A stretch of DNA of 64,000 nt from Xestospongia muta (GCA_963693285.1 OY848924.1:491001-555000); one strand, 5' to 3'. Numbered from the stretch's first letter, positions 10,663 through 24,364 are shown. A program made the numbers and translations. The notes: generated from the sequence alone by a model not told the origin.

Positions 10663-13600
10663 AAACATAAGTTTTAGGAGTTGATTCATTTTTAAAGTTC
10701 ATGACCCAATCACTCATTATCTTCACAGGATAGGTACCAATCACATTAACTCATGCTACAAAATCATCACTTTTTTGTTAGTCATTCATTAGTCATTGTG
10801 TTTTGACACATTTTATTAAATTCTTCTTATAATTTTTACAATTTGTTTTGTTTGACTCATTTATTCCATCTTTAAATCAATAATATGATTGATTTTGTAT
10901 TATAGTTGTATGATATTGTTCATTAAAATGAACAGTCTTAAGACTTGCCATCACATTTTTTGTTGTGTTTATTGATCTCCTTTGCCAGCACAAAGTTATT
11001 TATTATTTGTCAATAGTATCTTTGTTTTACTCAAAAAAACAAACAACATAATCACTAAAACTACAATAAACAGTTCACATTTCAGCTGTCTCTCTCCTCA
11101 ACAGTTTCAGCTGTTTCTCTCCTCAATAGTTGGCTTCACTGATGCTTTGACTCATCTTATTGTGCTACTATCTCCAGTATAATACAGACCAGATTCTAGA
11201 CCAGTCTCCTTATCACAAACAATACAGTCCTCATCTTGTCAGTAACATTATACAAGGACTATTACTATAAAGTATAATGTACATGTACAACAAATAATAA
11301 TAACCTTCACACTTATTATAGTGATAAATTGGAGGGTGTCTCCCCCAATACAGGTGTCCTCAACATACAGGTTCATAATACACTAAAGCATGAATTTTCT
11401 ATGACTTGTGTTCTTTAATTCAAGAGTGTCCTTTTCTAAATAAGAAACACTCATTTAACACTGTTATAATACATACTAGTAGTATAGGGGCCTAGTATAA
11501 CAATGGTATAATGTTGTATATTTTGACCATCACCTATTAGTCCAAATGTCATATTGTAGGATTATAACTGAGAACTACTTATTTATTTATTATTTTTTAT
11601 AAACAATAACTATTGTATTGTAATCCTGTACAACAGGATAAACCAGTTATTACTTAGGGGAGACCATCCCTGATAGGAACCTCCTTCTGAGGTACTATTA
11701 TATATACAGATATGGACTTGGTCACAGTAAGGTCACATTATATCAACTAACATACTATGTACTGTAATAACAAGAATGGAGGTTTTGATAACACCAAATA
11801 ACAGCAAAGGTGACACAACTTCATTGATATATACACGTATTATCACATCAAGATAAATTTTAAAAGCCTAAAATAGACTCATTCCTAGACTACAAAAGTA
11901 CGAGAACCAGACCTACTAAAAGACATATTCCTAGAAAACATGTTACAAGAACTAACCTGGACTTACACTTAATCTAAAATTAGGTTTCATACAAACAGAT
12001 TCATTCCTGTACTGTACAGTCTCATACCCACTACACAGACAGAACAGTATAAGAACCAGACTACAATCAAAAACTCATTCTGGTACTGATACACAAGAAA
12101 TCCTTCAATAAAAATTTTAATCACCTTTTTGCCTATAGCAATCATGACATGTCCATAACAAAATATAAAATTATCAAAAATTATATCACAAATAATACAC
12201 AGCAGTATCACTAATTAGAGGTACAAATTGCATCTTCACCACAAGTAGTAACATCTAACCAGTTATTATAGAGTCATTCCATTTATCCCCATCCATTAAC
12301 TGTCAAATATCCAAGAGATAAGATCATGAATTATCATGACCACAATCAACCAAAAATCAGTTCTATTATGTGTGCTATTCTTATCTAATGAATGCAATAA
12401 TATTTGTAAAAAAACAGAGACGTTGTCCTAACTCCTAAGTACAGAGGTACCCTCAATATAGAGTTGTATAATATACTAAAGTATTAGTATGGGACTAGAA
12501 CAAGTGTCCTCAATATAGAGGTTGTATAATACACTAAAGTATTAGTATGGGACTTGAACAAGTGTCCTCAATATAGAGGTTGTATAACACACTAAAGTAT
12601 TAGTATGGGACTAGAACAAGTGTCCTCAATATAGAGGTTGTACAATACACTAAAGTATTAGTATGGGACTAGAACAAGTGTCCTCCATATAGAGGTTGTA
12701 CAATACACTAAAGTATTAGTATGGGACTAGAACAAGTGTCTTGGTTGTAAAGAGGGTCCTTAATTCAAAGTATCTTTACAAAATTTTCCACTTTAAAGAC
12801 ACTTAAATATAATACATATATAACCCACTATATAGGCAGCTATGGGATGCTCTTACAGTCAGCACTAGTACACCTATTATATAATACACCCCCTTTCGGC
12901 AGTAATAAGGATGAGTATTGGGAAGAAGGCTGAACCTAACACAATGTAAGGCTGTACCAGGTGGTCAAGTTCACACAGTCAATCTATTGTAAGCTCCTCC
13001 TTAGGAGCAAGTATCTGAGGGCAGCTATTGAATGGTTTCAGAAGCCAAGCTGATAATTGAATTGTGATGTGTTGAGACAAAATTTATTTTTTGAGTTGTG
13101 TGCTTTTAAAAATTGAAAACATTCTAAGATTTCTTGGTGAGAATCTCTCACCCACAGGGACTTATCAGAATTGTTAGTGGGTAACAACTGTTTGAATTTG
13201 AAACCAAATGTACTACAAGTTTTTAAAGTGGAATTTACTAGAACAAACATATAATATAAACCCTTGATACTAGCTATAGAACACAGTTAAGAAGCATTAA
13301 AGTTTAAGTGGCCTTATAGATACAATTACCAGTGGTTTCAATCTAGAAGCTTAACAATACTAGTTAGCTCTAATGTATAATATCCCATGATATCAGTACA
13401 AAATATCTATGTTGGTAAAGTAATGAAAACTATAGTTACTACTTCTGTCAACAGTAGAGTTACAAAGAGCAATAAAATAACAGAACAGAAAACTAATGCT
13501 ACAATTTAAGTTAGTTATTTTAAAACATTACTTCATTTCACAGCTGTTGTGTAAAGTCTGTCATGTTACTATAACTACACAATAAAGCACAGTGATATAA

Positions 13601-14226
13601 GATAAATTAATAGTCCGTAAAGACTCAACTTCCTGAATAAACTTCCTTCATACCAAAAAATAGATCAAAATTAAAATTTGTAGAATCGAATTATAAAACA
13701 TCACTTGGACTAGTGGGTGGAGCTATCTAACACCTACTTGGAAGAAAATTGACGACCTTTTTAAAAAGGCGTCATAATGTGTTCTGTTTGGGGGGCCACA
13801 CAAATAAACCACAAGTCCATTGACTACACACAATACCATAATCATCACTTACTATTTATGTACATAAATACAACAGTGTCTACAAGAATGGGTACTGGAA
13901 CTATAGTTTATGACTTAAATATAGGGGCGTCCTCCACACATGTATTGGAACTGATACTGTACCACTTAATTATATGGGGCATACTCAGATTAATATCACA
14001 AACTTTTACTGCATAATAAAAACTCTAAAATGTTGTGTATTTTTATTATGCAACATTAATTTAGCTTAAAATAGTTTAATTCTCCTGAGGTTTCTAAAAA
14101 AAAGATTCAAGGAAATGTTGTCATAGTAACAGTGTTGTGTAATTGTGAGGTCACTCTTATCTGTAATTCTAGAGTTACAAAGTTCTTAGAGAAGCTATTT
14201 TATAGTGATTTTATCTTTATGTCATT
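10663..14226. other. Intergenic region MYC to POLR3F
   Basis: AT-rich spacer. It holds one degenerate 58-bp minisatellite unit near 11330-11400 and an array at 12440-12750. ORFs of 66-79 codons here (for example 13038-13250 minus and 13777-14016 plus) show no recognisable motif and no good splice context. I see no gene. Confidence 0.6.
12440..12750. repeat. 58-bp minisatellite array, 5 units
   Basis: Units contain GTGTCCTCAATATAGAGG, TTGTATAATACACTAAAG and TATTAGTATGGGACTAGAAC. The array ends in a flank (GGTCCTTAATTCAAAG) that resembles flanks of other arrays of this family. The core CCTCAATATAGAGG is nearly palindromic. Confidence 0.9.
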
Positions 14227-14512
14227 TTAGCTATCCTAGGTCACTGTGGTAAATACTGATGTTTACTAGCCTAGAGCTTACTAATGGTAGCTATCCTAGG
14301 TCACTGTAGTAAGTATTGATGTTTACTAGTGTAGAGCTTATTAATGGTAGCTATCCTAGGTCACTGTGGTAAGTACTGATGTTCACTAGTGTAGAGCTTA
14401 TTAATGATAGCTATCCTAGGTCACTGTGGTAAGTACTGATGTTTACTAGTCTAGAGCTTACTAATGGTAGCTATTCTAGGTCACTGTGGTAAGTACTGAT
14501 GTTCACTAGTTC
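14227..14512 (+). repeat. 60-bp minisatellite array, about 5 units
   Basis: Same family as 2045-2495, same strand orientation. It lies in the 3' flank of POLR3F. Confidence 0.9.
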
Positions 14513-14818
14513 AGTCTATAAAGGTAGTAAGTTAACTCATTTATTATAACTTAGTTAACAGTGTTACATGTACTGACAGAGTCCTATACAAAGCCACTCA
14601 GTGCTTGCCACAAATTTACTGTTTCAAAGACCATGCTACCTCTGACATAATCATAAATTGTGCAATCAGAGAAAACCACATTAGCAGCTGTCTATTACAA
14701 TATTGTAGGTACAATATACAACTGACAGGATATGATAACTCAAATATGATTAAGTAGAAATAAAAATCATTATTACATACAAACTGTTGTGGTTACTATA
14801 GCTCCTCTATCAATGACC

Positions 14819-17800
14819 TTAAAATGTCAGCCATCTTTTCATATAGACACAGGTTGATGGCGAGACCACTCCTCCTGGGACACATTGGTCAATTATCTAC
14901 AAGAAAGAAGGAAACTCCTTTAATCACTGTAATAATTATGATTAAGCTTAATATAGAGGTGTCCTCAATATAGGGTTGTATAAGATTAGAACAAGTGTCC
15001 TCAATATAGAGGTTGTATAATATACTAAAGTATTAGTATGGGACTAGAACAAGTGTCCTCAATATAGAGGTTGTATAATAGACTAAAGTATTAGTATGGG
15101 ACTAGAACAAGTGTCCTCAATATAGAGGTTGTATAATAGACTAAAGTATTAGTATGGAACTAGAACAAGTGTCCTCAATATAGAGGTTGTATAATACACT
15201 AAAGTATTAGTATGGAACTAGAACAAGTGTCCTCAATATAGAGGTTGTATAATACACTAAATATTAGTATGGGAGTAGAACAAGTGTCCTCAATATAGAG
15301 GTTGTTCTTTGTTCTACTATTAAAACTTTAAAAACCCAAAAAAGCCACCCAAACTAGAAACTGCAACAACCTTTGTATGTTTAGTGGTAAAAAGTGGAGG
15401 AAGTATCATGTCCCAATAAAACAGTAAACAGATTTCACTAGTAGAACATATAACAGTCAAACATTCATTGATGTTATTAGAGCACACAATATAGTAAAGA
15501 TATGGTCCATAAAGTTTGTCAACTTTAATTCACATTTTGAATAGACTTTTAACCCCTAAAGCTCATAATATTAACAAAACACTAAGTAAAAAATGACCAT
15601 ATAATAAACTGTTATATCATTTCATATCAACTATATCACAGGTGTAACCACATCTACATTATAATATTTCTTAACATACCAAGTGAGGTCAGCACTGTTA
15701 CTATACTAAAGACAACACCACCTCTGTACTGAAAGTGGACAATATCATTGCTCAAGAATCTCAATTGACAGAAATATCCCCAGTGTTTTCATAGTTAGAT
15801 ATTACAAGTAATATACTGTGTATCACATGTTTTGACCAACTAAGGATGTACCATCACCACAAGACAAATGAATTAGATCAAAGTCTACCACAACTTAATG
15901 TTTGTCTTTCCCCAATTAATTATCCAACATAACTTGGTACTACAGTATATATATAAGTAGTATTACCACAGTAATCTAGGGTAGCTACCATTAATAAGGT
16001 CTAAACTAGTAAACATCAGTACTTACCACAGTGACCTAGGATAGCTACTATTAGGAAGCTCTAAACTAGTAAACATCAGTACTTACCACAGTGACCTAGG
16101 ATAGCTACCATTAGTAAGCTCTACACTAGTAAACATCAGTCCATACTGCAAGGATCTAGGATAGCTACCATTAGTAAGCTCTATGCCATTATACTGTTAA
16201 TAGGTACTAACTCATTCAGTATATATGTACATTAGTAGATGCTAAATAGCTAGTCTATAGGAAGCCTTTAGATACAAAGGACTGAATGAAGGAAATACCA
16301 TCACTTTACAGCACTCAGTAAAAAAAGGTAGTATAGACAAATAAAGACACAATAAATGACAACAAGAGCTATTCATTATAGCCACAGAATATTGTACTAA
16401 CTACCACAGAATATTGTATAGTTATCCCATCAATACATTTAGTAATGTAGGCTAAATGTAGTCAGAAATGAATCGAGAGAAACAAATGATAAAAATTACC
16501 ACCTCTACCAGATCAAATATCATTATATTACATAATACAAGTTATATAATCTGATATAACTTTCAAAGAAAACCTATTATATATTAATTGTCAAAGAGAA
16601 ATTCAACCTAATGAACAAAGAGACATAAACAAACCTATAAATAATAGAACAAGCCAGGACATAAACCATCTATTCAAAATCATTGTATATGTCTAGCCTA
16701 ACACATCATAAAATACAATAAAATACAGTACACTACAATTAAAGTCATTGAGTGAACCTTGTCAGGGTACAAGAAGTATGTGCTGACATTATTACTTATT
16801 ACAAACACTTAAACAAAGCACAGACTATTCATAGTGCCCGCTTAAACTCTGTGTATTAACCACATTAGTAATGTCTTAAAGGATACTTTGAACTAAGAAC
16901 AACCTCTATATTGAGGACACTTGTTCTAGTCCCATACTAAACTTTACTATATTATACAACCTCTATATTGAGAACACTTGTTCTAGTCCCATACTAATAC
17001 TTTAGTGTATTATACAACCTCTATATTGAGAACACCTCTATATTATGACTGAATTTCTTATTAAAACCAACAATAGATAAAGTCATAGTATTCCAGTGAA
17101 TATAGGTGTAGTTTGGGTGGAGATCTTTATTCCACCCTTGGTTATAATACAACATCACCTGCATAGCACCTTAAGATTTTAAAGGCTAGGACTTAGATCA
17201 TTCAGATGTGGTCTTATGATAAATGCGTTTGTTATTGTATCTATATATGTGTAAGTATTATCATGAAAGGCACTTTCTTAAAAAAGTCAGATCAAAGGAA
17301 GTGACCATATATGATAGTCATAACTTACATTACAATAAAACATCTTTATAATGGACACTATGGGAGGCTGTCGTCAGTATAGAAGTGTCCTCAATATAGA
17401 GGTTATATAATACACTAAAGTATTAGTATGGAACTAGAACAAGTGTCCTAAATATAGAGGTTGTATAATACACTAAAGTATTATAGTATGGAACTAGAAC
17501 AAGTGTCCTCAATATAGAGGTTGTATAATACACTAAAGTATTAGTATTGGACTAGAACAAGTGTCCTCAATACTAGGGTTGGCTTCATTCATTGTCTTAT
17601 AATGAGATATTCCTCTAAGTATGTTACTGGAACAAGCCAATCCTCTTTTACTTGGACTAAAATAACTTTATTGTTTAAAGAAAACAATAAGACTAACCAA
17701 TCTAAATCTTATCACAAGTCAAACTTCTTGGAAAAGAGTATTAAAAAATCAATTTTTCCAATTAATGTTTCATAAACACTGTCTTATAACACAATACACT

Positions 17801-19949
17801 GACATACACCAACACAATAGTATTAGGTATTAGAACAATAAAATGACTTGAGACTTGTATGAGAAACATGATAAGGAGACTAATTAATTATTGTTTTCAT
17901 AAAACAAAGTTCATGTACTTCAGTATAATAGTCAAGACTAATGACTCTGGGGGTGTGGCTTAATCTTCCATAGTACTTTGTCAATAAAAGTTATATAATA
18001 TGAACAAATCGTGTAACAAAAATAAATTGTATTGTACACAAAGCACTCATATAATGGTATATTAAACAAACATAAGATTTACAGATATGTAACAAATTCA
18101 TAAGTTATGTAAAACAACAAAGTTCATTAACACTATAAATTACAGGGCTTCAATATAGCTATAATTGAGCTATACACAATCTTATGTACTACTACAATTC
18201 ACTCAATGGATATTTCTCATTTTAATTACTACCATAAATAAAAGGCCTATATTCTATATTAACTACAGGGGTTAACTCACTGGACACACTCCACATGGTA
18301 CTCGACTCAATCCAGGTGATTTTATCAAACTCTGTGATGCTCTGTACAATTTGATAACATCATTTGACCCCGCCTCTACAGTCGTCTCCACTTTTCCATC
18401 ATACACTAATGTATTAAGAATACATTCAATATTGGTCTCTGTCAATTTGACCTGTAATATAAGAGGGAGACCCTGTTTAATTAACTAATTAAAAAGATTA
18501 GTCAGGGTACTTTATATTGTGAGGACTAATAACATAAAGAAATACAATTGACTTTACTATAAGAGTACAATGCAGCAAGGATGCCCCTGCTTAATGAAAT
18601 ACTTTTTAAGATTTGAAAACCTTATTAATTATAAAAAAGAAGGGGCATACTCATTTTAAAAGTAGTAGTCCCTACTGATAAACACTCACTATATCTATTA
18701 TCTACTCATTCACAGAACAGCTATATCACTACAGTAAATATGTAAGTTTAAAGAGTAATGCCTTTTATGTAATGGTCCGTCCAGTCATAATCTTGTGTCA
18801 GTTTGCTGACTCAGCTTTCATGTAATAGAGCAGATCATATCAAACTTAATACTAATACAACTTAACACACATATATTATAATTGATGTAGTAATAGTTTA
18901 GTAATAAAACAAGAATGTTTACATCACACACACAAGATAACATGAACTAGACAGATACTGAAGTGCAGAGGTTACTAATGGTAGCTGTCCTAGGTCACTG
19001 TGGTAAGTATTGTTCCATATAGTAGACATCATATTAGATGTACTAATGCACAAATTTATTACAAATGAATAAAGTAATCAACACTTAAAAAATGAGCAAT
19101 CAACACCATCCTGGTAAAAGTCAATACATAAATGACACCTACTAATAATGGTGTCTAGAACTTGCCTTGCTAATCCCAAGATTGGTAATATACTGACACA
19201 CTTCACTAACTGTAGCACAGGATGCTCTTCTCTGTAAAACTAGACCACTGTGTTGAGTACGAGCTTTGTGGACCTACCAGAAGAGAGAAAAAGAGAGAGA
19301 AAAGGAGAGGTGATGGAAATGATGCGTATCCCTTTATTTCTAAAGGGAATTCAAAAAACAAACTCTATCAAAGGTACTGAGCTAAACCAAGTAAGGTTAT
19401 ATAGTACACAGACATTACAGACTATAGCAGTTTACATAGGAAACTTGTTAAGAGTTTCATTACTACATTTAGGACATTGAACTTAACATAAAGCCATATA
19501 TACAACCCATAAAGATAGCTTGTCCAAATTATAACCACAAATTCATTTCCTTCTCATAGTCCATCCATTTATCTAGAGAACCTTTTGTTGCAGAAATTGG
19601 AGACACTTTAAGTTCAAAACATCAACAAACTCAGTCTCAAATTCCTGATCACTGTACCAGGCCCCACCTGTCAATGACTCATCAGGTGTCAGATCATATA
19701 ACATGTATACTTTCTTTTTTGGAGCTGCTACTGACTTGACATTTTTAATTAGTTTTTTGCTCTCCAGTGTCTTTAGACTTTTGTTGATTTGAGTGTTGGA
19801 AAGGTTTGATCTCAAACGTATGTCTCTTATCCATATACCTTTGTTAGAGCTGTCTTCAATTATTTGATAAACTAGTTTCTCTTCTCTTTCAAAGCCTTTT
19901 GTTTTGCTGGTGTGTGTGGAGGAAGGGAGGGAGAGAGAGGGAGAGGGGA

Positions 19950-19981
<32 letters not shown>

Positions 19982-22665
19982 GGGGGAGAGGGAGAGGGAG
20001 AGAGGGGGGAGAGGGAGAGGGAGAGAGAGAGAGAGAGAGGGAGAGAGGGGGGGAGGGAGAGAGAGAGATCAGAGATCAAATATTAAATATACATACAAAA
20101 AGATACATTTTAAAAAAGAAAAAGAACACCACTACATTAAACTATTAGCTATTGACTCTTCTCCCTTCAATTCTCATACTGTAAACAACCACCATCTAAA
20201 AACCATAAAATAATATTATCTACAAGTACTACAAGTACATGTAGATACAGTAATGAATAACATTGATAAGTACATGATGTACATCACAGTCTGACCACAG
20301 CAAATACAGTATTTATAGAGAGAGGAGACATGGTCTGTATTCTTTAAACATAACAGATAATCACACAATCCTAAACCAGCCCACCTCACAAGGTTAGGCT
20401 CCACATTGATCCACCCCTAGTCCAGACAAACGAACCCACATTATATACACATACACACCCCAATCAGAAATACATATATGTACACAACGAAATTTAACCA
20501 AGGGGTCTGAACAATATCTTCAAAAAATACAAGAACCCTTATTAAAATTTAAATTTGGCTGCTAAAATTTTCTACACAGGGTCTTGTACTGTTTTCAATA
20601 ACAGCTGCTTATGATGTATTTAGCAATATGTAAGGTATGTTCTACTGGTCATTTAACAACATAGTCGTTAATCAACAGCTGGGAATAACAAAGAAAAGGG
20701 ATGTTCCTAAATTAATATATTCATCAGATAGTGTTAAAAGTACAATAAAATGAATACTCTCTATTAATTAATATCACACCTGTACAAAGAGTTGGACATT
20801 ATACAATCTATTATTTAAGGCTATCTCTTAACATCCACAGTCTAGCAAAGTTTGATATATTAAACCTGTCTCGTATCTGTAATGGAAAAGTAATAACTTA
20901 CAACAGACTTAATGAGATGATAACAATTTAATTAAGGTATCATGAGTAAGGCTAAAATAAATTGTAAATGTTAATAGAGAGTATTCTGTAAAAATGTCAA
21001 TTTTTGGGCAATTTTCTCTTTTTGTGACTTTCTTGTCATATTTATTAAAGTTGAAAAATGTAGGCCTTTCTTTGTTGATGGACTAAACAAATATTAAGTC
21101 TACATACTTCCTAACATCAATCATGTTTCCCCAAATAAAAATTTGATAAATAAATATAGAATTAATAAAATCATTGGTATCTCATACTATATTTATATAT
21201 AATACATTAGCTGAAAGACTTGTTGAATAATTTTAGTCAAAAAATGAACATTTCTTGATGAAAAAAACCCACTGTTCTCTGATAAGCTAGACCAGATAAA
21301 TATTACATGAAATTCACATGAAATTTTGCATAAACTTTGAAATCTGAATCTGCCCTGTATAAAATGATAGTGGATTTCAACTTAGTTTTTCATTGGTAAC
21401 TTACCAGCCATCTATAGTAAGTTTATATAGTCTGTGTGTTTCATTATAGATTAATATAAATGTACTTACACTACATTATATTGTTATGGAACGATCCTAT
21501 TATTATTAGATAACAATTTTCAAGTTAGCTCCTGTAATTAACAGTAATTAACAAATACCTGGGTAATGTAGACGATGTTTTGAGTCGATAAATCAACACA
21601 GAGCCTTGCTTTAAGAGATCAACTTTACCCTAAATACCTCGAGAAAATAAGCAAATATTAGTTATTTTAAGAAGGAAATGACTACTGAGAAATGGCAAGT
21701 TAAAAATGTCAATTGTCATTATAAATATTCAATAACATTACATTAAAAACATTGGTGGTAGAAAGTGAAAGTCATAATTGTGGATGTTATAGAAAATAGT
21801 ATAAACTTAAAATTATTAAAACACAAAGTTAGATAAATTATTTAAAAATAGATGCAACATTCCTAATAGTAATATATAATGTATTAAAGATTTGGGTTAG
21901 ATACAGCAATAAAGATAAGATGTTATTAACTGTACATTTTAATATTTTTGTAGTTGACAAAATTAAAGGAGCGTCCCTTTAATTTTAAATATCAACCTAA
22001 TTAAAGGGGTACTCCTATAATTAGGTTGATATTTATTGCATTGAAAAGATTTTAATTACATTCAAGCACAATTTATATTTAAAATTTAAAACATTTGTAT
22101 TTAATTTTATAGAGTCATGCCTTTTTTTAACTGAATTTAATAAAATTTTAGTGATTATTATAGTACTTGTTAATACATTATACTAACTACTCACAACTAA
22201 TAGGAGGTACATTGTATCATAACAACACTACCTTCAATCCTATATTAACTGGCAATATTGATAAGATACTTAATATTATCATCTAATATTCAATGTAAAC
22301 TTAATGGTCTTCCTTAGAAGATCAATAGTTGCTTTGTTCAAGCTAGCCATAATATTTAATATAGTATCATTCTATATAAGCCACACCCACACAACCACGC
22401 CCTTTTAAAATTATATTTACATAAAAATACAACTTACCATAGACAGTAATCTTTGTAAAGCTTTCATTCTCTTAACAGTATCTATGGAAGGTTGGTCTGT
22501 CATTATCATTTCGTCTGTTACTCCTTTAGGATGAGCTGCACAAAGTTCAAGAATACGATCTTCTAACTCCACCGGGTCTGCTTGCGTGATGCCGCCAGTT
22601 AGTTCATCTGTAGAGGAGGTTCTTTCTTCCTTTATCGTCATTGCAGCAATATCTGCTACAGCCAT
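14819..22665 (-). CDS. POLR3F: RNA polymerase III subunit RPC6 (POLR3F)
   Basis: RPC6/RPC39 is part of the Pol III subcomplex (with RPC3 and RPC7) that opens promoters. Six exons: 22665-22438, 21629-21559, 19906-19582, 19273-19166, 18451-18281 and 14896-14819, giving 326 residues (human about 316). Landmarks: N-terminal winged helix (DPVELEDRILELC); second winged helix with KLVYQIIED, NKGIW, LESKKLIK, VKSVA..KKKVYMLY, GGAWYSDQEFE.EFV; then GISKVKL, LVYDGKV and the Cys cluster APCGVCP-type. The last exon supplies DQC..GG.VSPS.C.YM..W, matching the conserved C-terminus. Reading on past exon 5 would give an early TAA at 18272, but a perfect GTGAGT donor precedes it. Intron 4 starts with GC. The start lies 172 bp from the B9D2 stop. 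Confidence 0.95.
14950..15305. repeat. 58-bp minisatellite array, 6 units
   Basis: Six units of the GTGTCCTCAATATAGAGG family inside the last POLR3F intron, about 50 bp from the terminal exon's acceptor. Confidence 0.9.
15962..16190 (-). repeat. 60-bp minisatellite array, about 4 units
   Basis: Reverse-complement orientation (ACTTACCACAGTGACCTAGG) relative to the 14.2-kb array. Its donor-like strand is therefore the POLR3F coding strand. Confidence 0.9.
16894..17045. repeat. 58-bp minisatellite, 2-3 units, inverted
   Basis: Reverse-complement units (CCTCTATATTGAGGACACTT) in the last POLR3F intron, preceded by an AACTAAGAACAACC flank. Confidence 0.85.
17375..17575. repeat. 58-bp minisatellite, 3-4 units
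   Basis: Forward units preceded by the flank TAATGGACACTATGGGAGGC. A related flank (TATTGGACACTGGAGAGGC) stands before the array at 23.1 kb, so a longer element is being repeated. Confidence 0.85.
18970..19009 (+). repeat. Single 60-bp minisatellite unit
   Basis: One partial unit (GTTACTAATGGTAGCTGTCC, then TAGGTCACTGTGGTAAG) in POLR3F intron 4, antisense to the gene. A lone unit outside any array suggests dispersal of the unit itself. Confidence 0.7.
19910..20068. repeat. (GA)n/(CT)n tract before POLR3F exon 3
   Basis: A 150-bp purine tract on the plus strand gives a CT tract on the coding strand, ending at the acceptor of the third coding exon (position 19907). It probably serves as a greatly extended polypyrimidine tract. 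Confidence 0.85.
21988..22036. repeat. Perfect inverted repeat (hairpin)
   Basis: AAATATCAACCTAATTA and its exact inverse TAATTAGGTTGATATTT flank a 14-base centre, within POLR3F intron 1. Could be the tip of a foldback element; AAAGGAGCGTCCCTTTAA lies just outside. Confidence 0.7.
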
Positions 22666-22738
22666 CTCCTTAAGGAATGAGACAAGTGCTGCTCTCCTGC
22701 TGAAAGCACCACGAGGTACTGAGCAAAGTCAGCACTGA

Positions 22739-22748
22739 GCATGCGCAG
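22739..22748. promoter_or_regulatory. NRF1-like motif upstream of POLR3F
   Basis: GCATGCGCAG lies about 75 bp upstream of the POLR3F start codon. The same CATGCGCAG core occurs in the KHDRBS/UGDH divergent promoter and its duplicate. It resembles the NRF-1 site TGCGCATGCGCA. NRF-1 binding is inferred. Confidence 0.5.
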
Positions 22749-22837
22749 TATGTTAACACGTGGCGCCAAAAAAACGGGCGTGGCTTATTAAGATAATGAA
22801 TATTGAATAACAAAAGCAGGGAGGTTATTAAGTATTA

Positions 22838-24340
22838 TTAACAGGTTTCAACACCATATTTTTCAAAATTCCTCATGATAATACCTAGTTTTAAATGTAC
22901 TGTACCAGATGCTTGAGTTCGTAGACGCAAACGATCTTGTGATGAATATATTAAGGACTCTTGGTTTAGTTCTGGGCCACCTCCCATAAAAAAAGCTAAA
23001 GAAATTATGAAAGCAATTATATATGTTATTGAGTATCTTTATAAATGTTACACTAAAACTCTCTTTATTGGACACTGGAGAGGCTTTGGCAACTGTCCTT
23101 AGTATAGAGGTGTCCTTGATATAGAAGTTGTATAATACACTAAAGTATTAGTATGAGACTAGAACAAGTGTCCTCAATATAGAGGTTGTATAATACACTA
23201 AAGTATTAGTATGGGACTAGAACAAGTGTCCTCAATATAGAGGTTGTATAATACACTAAAGTATTAGTATAGGACTAGAGCAAGTGCCCTCAATATAGAG
23301 GTTGTATAATACACTAAAGTATTATTAGTATGGGACTAGAACAAGTGTCCTCAATATAGAGGTTGTATGATACACTAAAGTATTAGTACAGGACTAGAAC
23401 AAGTGTCGTCAATATAGAGGTTGTATCTCTACAAGATGCTCATTGCTTTAAATACATATAATATGTACCTGTAAATTGATCTCTATAGGAACCCACTGGT
23501 CTCCAAGTGACACAGTCTACATCATGTACACCAGGTACTGTGGGTACATGACAGAACCCATATCCATCTAAATAGATGGATAGATGGATGGATAGATGGA
23601 TGGATAAATGGACTAATAGATGGATGGATAGATGGATAAATGGATGGATAGATACATGGATAGATACATGGATGGATGGATACATGGGTAGATAGATGGA
23701 TGGATAAATGGATGGATAGATGAATGGACAAACAAATGGATGGACAAAAAGATGGATGAATGGACCTAGATCAGAAGGATACTTACATAGTTCATTGCGT
23801 CCAAAGAGATCTTCATGCCATACTTGAAAATACAACTTTGGCCAACCTTGTAATCCTTGACACGCCATGTGAATATCTGAAAAATAAACACATCATTCTC
23901 TCGTCCTGTCATATACATATACATCCACATATTTATGCATCCATTTGTCTATACATACATCCATTTGTCTACTTATCCATCCATTTGTCTATACGTACAT
24001 CCATTTGTCTACTTATCCATCCATTTGTCTACTTATCCATCGATTTGTCTATACATTCATCTTTTGTCTACTTATCCATACATCTCTCCTGCTACTAAAT
24101 CTCCAGTACCTATTGGATGAGACCATTTTGCAAAACTTCCATCCTGTAAGGTAATATTAGTCCATCATCAGTGACAAAAAAATCTCTCACCTTGGGATGG
24201 TCTACTTGAGTCTGGCCATCCTGTTTTCCCTCAAGGACCTTCCAAGCTGTACCAAAAGCTGTTCCCCATTTACAGAAGAGATTTGCTGAGAGGAATCCGT
24301 GGCCACCCACTAACTGTCCTATGATATGTAACTCAGCCAT
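22838..24340 (-). CDS. B9D2: B9 domain-containing protein 2 (B9D2)
   Basis: B9D2 is a component of the MKS complex at the ciliary transition zone, working with B9D1 and MKS1. Five exons: 24340-24191, 24143-24110, 23876-23787, 23567-23469 and 22995-22838, giving 176 residues (human 175). Almost the whole protein is the B9/C2-like domain: [14 protein letters not shown] start, SLFCKWG-type segment, [47 protein letters not shown], then GGGPEL and GTVHLKLG...RNFEKYGVE at the end. Tetranucleotide repeats fill introns 2 and 3, and 58-bp minisatellites intron 4. A gene for cilia fits a sponge, whose choanocytes and larvae are ciliated. Confidence 0.95.
23090..23428. repeat. 58-bp minisatellite array, about 6 units
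   Basis: Units of the GTGTCCTCAATATAGAGG family in B9D2 intron 4, ending about 40 bp from the exon 4 donor. One unit has an extra ATT in the TATTAGTAT segment. Confidence 0.9.
23570..23765. repeat. GGAT-type tetranucleotide repeat, B9D2 intron 3
   Basis: GATGGATGGATA-type repeats on the plus strand, so CATCC on the coding strand, running up to the exon 4 acceptor at 23568. A related ATCC-type array fills intron 2 (about 23925-24080). Confidence 0.85.
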
Positions 24341-24364
24341 GGAAAGGTAATTTAAAATTGTTAG

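Noticed and set aside
18272..18280. In-frame TAA as the end of POLR3F
   Set aside because: It lies inside a perfect GTGAGT donor context, and the conserved C-terminus is found in frame at 14896-14819.
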